A stretch of 7,130 nt of DNA from assembly GCA_903887975.1 (NCBI GenBank), contig CAISSD010000256.1:1-7130 (forward strand), given 5' to 3'. Below are positions 5,672 through 7,130 of this stretch, one piece after another; positions within the stretch are counted from its first letter, which is position 1; each line of letters starts with the position of its first letter. Below the pieces are notes generated by a model that was given only the letters and a program-made list of their open reading frames with translations, was not told the origin of the DNA and searched no databases. The position numbers and the translations under genes are program-made. This DNA comes from an uncultured Legionellaceae bacterium. Its GTDB lineage: Bacteria > Pseudomonadota > Gammaproteobacteria > Legionellales > Legionellaceae.

Positions 5672-6460
5672 ATGATCCTTAACACGGCAGAATTGATTCA
5701 AAAAATAGAAGCACTTAATCGTCGGATCACTGAATCGCATGACGGTATGCTTTTGTACCAAAAAAAATCAGGCCGTGTGTTATACAACATACTTAATCCA
5801 TATGAAAACAAGCCTCTTAGTCTGAAGAATATTGCCAGTATTGCAACCTCTATTGTTTGTGAACAAATCTTTAAAAGTGGCAATCATCGTACGGCAGTTG
5901 GAGTGTGTTATTTGTTACTGTTGAATGAAAATAAATTATTGAGGATTAAGCCTTATTTGCTTTATGCTGCGGTTGATTTTGAGTATTTTAAACGCAGTTA
6001 TGCAAGTTCACTTCAATTAGAGCAACCATTGTTACAATCCAATGCCATCTTCGAGGCAATGAAATCTCGCGTCATCAATCCATTATTTTCTGACACATTG
6101 AAAGAAAAACATTATGAACGTATTGTCCAAAATATTATTGAAATTCCAGTTTTGTTAACCAACATCAAAGAGCATCAAGATCACAAAAACAATCGTACGC
6201 GTAAGCGGTTATTTTTGGCTTATGCGGGTAATCGCCCTGATTTTAGTCATTCCACCAGTATTTCTTCTCATTCTTATGATGAGGCCCGGTGTAGCCCTAG
6301 TTATGGGGCGTTAATTAAAGAAAAATCGTTAAAAGCCAATCGAGGACGGTTTTCGCCCGAATTTTTTTCACATGCGCATTCTACCGACTCTGCCAGTCCC
6401 AGTGTTTCGCCCATTTCAAAGAGCGACAGTGACGATGATGTCTTTCGACCTATAAAATAG
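5672..6460 (+). CDS. Fic/Doc-like protein with altered catalytic motif (paralogue 2)
   Basis: The 262-residue product is related to the preceding gene's product through most of its length. The loop reads 'SIVCEQIFKSGNHRTAVGVCY' (about 60-80). Gln65 again stands where Fic and Doc have the catalytic His, and Ser69 replaces the acidic residue kept in paralogue 1. It also shares 'LYAAVDFEYFK' (97-107), 'SNAIFEAMKSRVIN' (123-136) and 'RLFLAYAGNRPDFSHSTSI' (179-197). The N-terminal 45 residues and the C-terminal tail are diverged. The tail (about 233-262) is Ser/Pro/Asp-rich and ends near DDDVFRPIK. No signal peptide or membrane helix is seen. ATG 5672 has a good GAGGG site (5660-5664) 7 nt upstream. 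A protein-modifying effector, an inactive Fic homologue with a binding role, or a Fic subgroup that does not use His are all possible. Confidence 0.7.
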   Translation: MILNTAELIQKIEALNRRITESHDGMLLYQKKSGRVLYNILNPYENKPLSLKNIASIATSIVCEQIFKSGNHRTAVGVCYLLLLNENKLLRIKPYLLYAAVDFEYFKRSYASSLQLEQPLLQSNAIFEAMKSRVINPLFSDTLKEKHYERIVQNIIEIPVLLTNIKEHQDHKNNRTRKRLFLAYAGNRPDFSHSTSISSHSYDEARCSPSYGALIKEKSLKANRGRFSPEFFSHAHSTDSASPSVSPISKSDSDDDVFRPIK

Positions 6461-6461
6461 C

Positions 6462-7112
6462 TTAACCAATGGCATTGAATGCCATTGGGCTTTGATGTGC
6501 ATGTCCATCATGTGGCGCACACCGTCCAATTAATTTATAAATTTTATCGATGATTTTTGCTGCATATGCATCGTTGGTAAATTGGCCATTGGGCTGAAAC
6601 CAAAGTGAGGCCAAGTGATGGTGCGAAAAATCACGCATGGGGAAAAAATAATGTTTGTAGGTTTTGGCCTCTGCGATGCGGATGAAACACTCCGGTGGAA
6701 AACCAGAGTGTTTCACAATGGGTCCATCTAAAGTGATGTGCTCGTCATGATATTGTGGATTGCTTAAAGAAAAAGCCCCGCTTTGAAAATCCCAACACAC
6801 AATTGCCCCCCGATACCACAATAATTCGCCGCCAAATAATGGCGTGATGCTGGAGCCGAAAAATGTTTGGCGTGGTTGCTGGCCATGAATGGTCGGCACG
6901 GCAATCAAATGAATGGCACCATGACAGCTGGTATAATTGTCCAATTCTCGAAGGATCAAGTAGTGGGTTTGACCCGCTTCATAAACAATATAAGCATACA
7001 AGCCATCGCGAGGATGTTGTTTTTTGAGGTCGAAAGCATGGTTTTTCCCAGAGAGCCTAGGATTTCTTTTGAATACCATTAAAGAACATGTATTGTGGGG
7101 TGCACCGGCCAT
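6462..7112 (-). CDS. Uncharacterised 216-residue protein, convergent with the Fic-like genes
   Basis: I do not recognise a named family. The frame is complete: a stop codon sits two codons before the ATG at 7110-7112, so the gene does not extend off the right edge. Visible features are 'HAFDLKKQHPRDGLYAYIVYEAGQTHYLILRELDN' (about 25-59), 'HGAIHLIAVPTIHG' (64-77), and 'FFGSSITPLFGGELLWYRGAIVCWDFQSGAFSLSNPQ' (84-120, a run of short beta-like segments with GEL, a conserved-looking CWD and SGAF). Further on are 'FFPMRDFSHHHLASLWF' (156-172) and a helical 'NDAYAAKIIDKIYKLIG' (180-196). The product is aromatic- and His-rich, with no signal peptide or membrane segment, and looks like a globular cytoplasmic or secreted protein. 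No clear ribosome site precedes the ATG; Met12 is an alternative start. Its last eight codons overlap a perfect hairpin. The coding call rests on length, balanced composition and the lack of a competing frame. Confidence 0.65.
   Translation of the reverse strand: MAGAPHNTCSLMVFKRNPRLSGKNHAFDLKKQHPRDGLYAYIVYEAGQTHYLILRELDNYTSCHGAIHLIAVPTIHGQQPRQTFFGSSITPLFGGELLWYRGAIVCWDFQSGAFSLSNPQYHDEHITLDGPIVKHSGFPPECFIRIAEAKTYKHYFFPMRDFSHHHLASLWFQPNGQFTNDAYAAKIIDKIYKLIGRCAPHDGHAHQSPMAFNAIG
6466..6488. terminator. Perfect 10-bp hairpin at the convergence of two genes (possible weak bidirectional terminator)
   Basis: CCAATGGCAT (6466-6475), loop TGA, then ATGCCATTGG (6479-6488) form an exact hairpin. It begins 5 bp after the stop of the second Fic-like gene and lies inside the last eight codons of the opposing gene. 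Neither side is followed by an uninterrupted T-run: GCTTTGATG on the plus side, TTAAGCTATTTTA on the minus side. Intrinsic termination would be weak and better on the minus strand. Its position between convergent genes is the main argument for a terminator role. Confidence 0.5.
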
Positions 7113-7130
7113 GGCTTATTTTTTGGTTGC

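Noticed and set aside
4757..6460. Fic/Doc toxin-antitoxin system
   Set aside because: No small antitoxin gene lies next to either copy, I see no clear inhibitory (S/T)xxxE(G/N) motif, and the catalytic His is replaced in both.
1..7130. CRISPR array, tRNA or rRNA gene, or insertion sequence
   Set aside because: No regularly spaced repeats, no cloverleaf or rRNA stretch, and no transposase or terminal repeats were found on either strand.

Overview
The window looks like a chromosomal segment of a gammaproteobacterium with moderately low GC. The evidence is the recognisable proteins (HflK, HflC, PurA, ribosomal proteins L28 and L33, HPF) and the hflK-hflC-purA gene order, which is familiar from that class. 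A host-associated lineage such as the Legionellales would fit the two Fic/Doc-like proteins with low-complexity tails near the right end. That placement is a guess; nothing here proves it.

Left part (1-859), minus strand: the pair rpmB-rpmG (L28, L33) is followed by the 5' part of a ribosome hibernation factor gene (hpf/raiA type) that runs off the left edge. A perfect 14-bp inverted repeat lies just before the hpf ribosome binding site. The 147-bp gap between rpmB and hflK holds two good back-to-back sigma70-type promoters.

Centre (860-4690), plus strand: a tightly packed apparent operon of hflK, hflC (4-bp overlap), purA (4-bp gap) and a small exported CAP/SCP-domain protein (9-bp gap). 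HflK and HflC form the membrane SPFH complex that modulates the FtsH protease. PurA makes adenylosuccinate in AMP synthesis. No yjeT-like gene lies between hflC and purA, unlike in E. coli.

Right part (4691-7130): two tandem plus-strand paralogues (272 and 262 aa) each carry a Fic/Doc-like core loop in which the usual catalytic His is Gln (QxFxxGNHRTA). They also share a second conserved block, KLF/RLF..AG.RP...HST, and end in diverged Ser/Asp-rich tails. Each seems to have its own promoter. A convergent minus-strand gene of 216 aa that I do not recognise closes the window. A perfect hairpin sits at the convergence point, inside the last codons of that gene. The Fic-like pair and the unrecognised neighbour are the accessory, least described part of the window.
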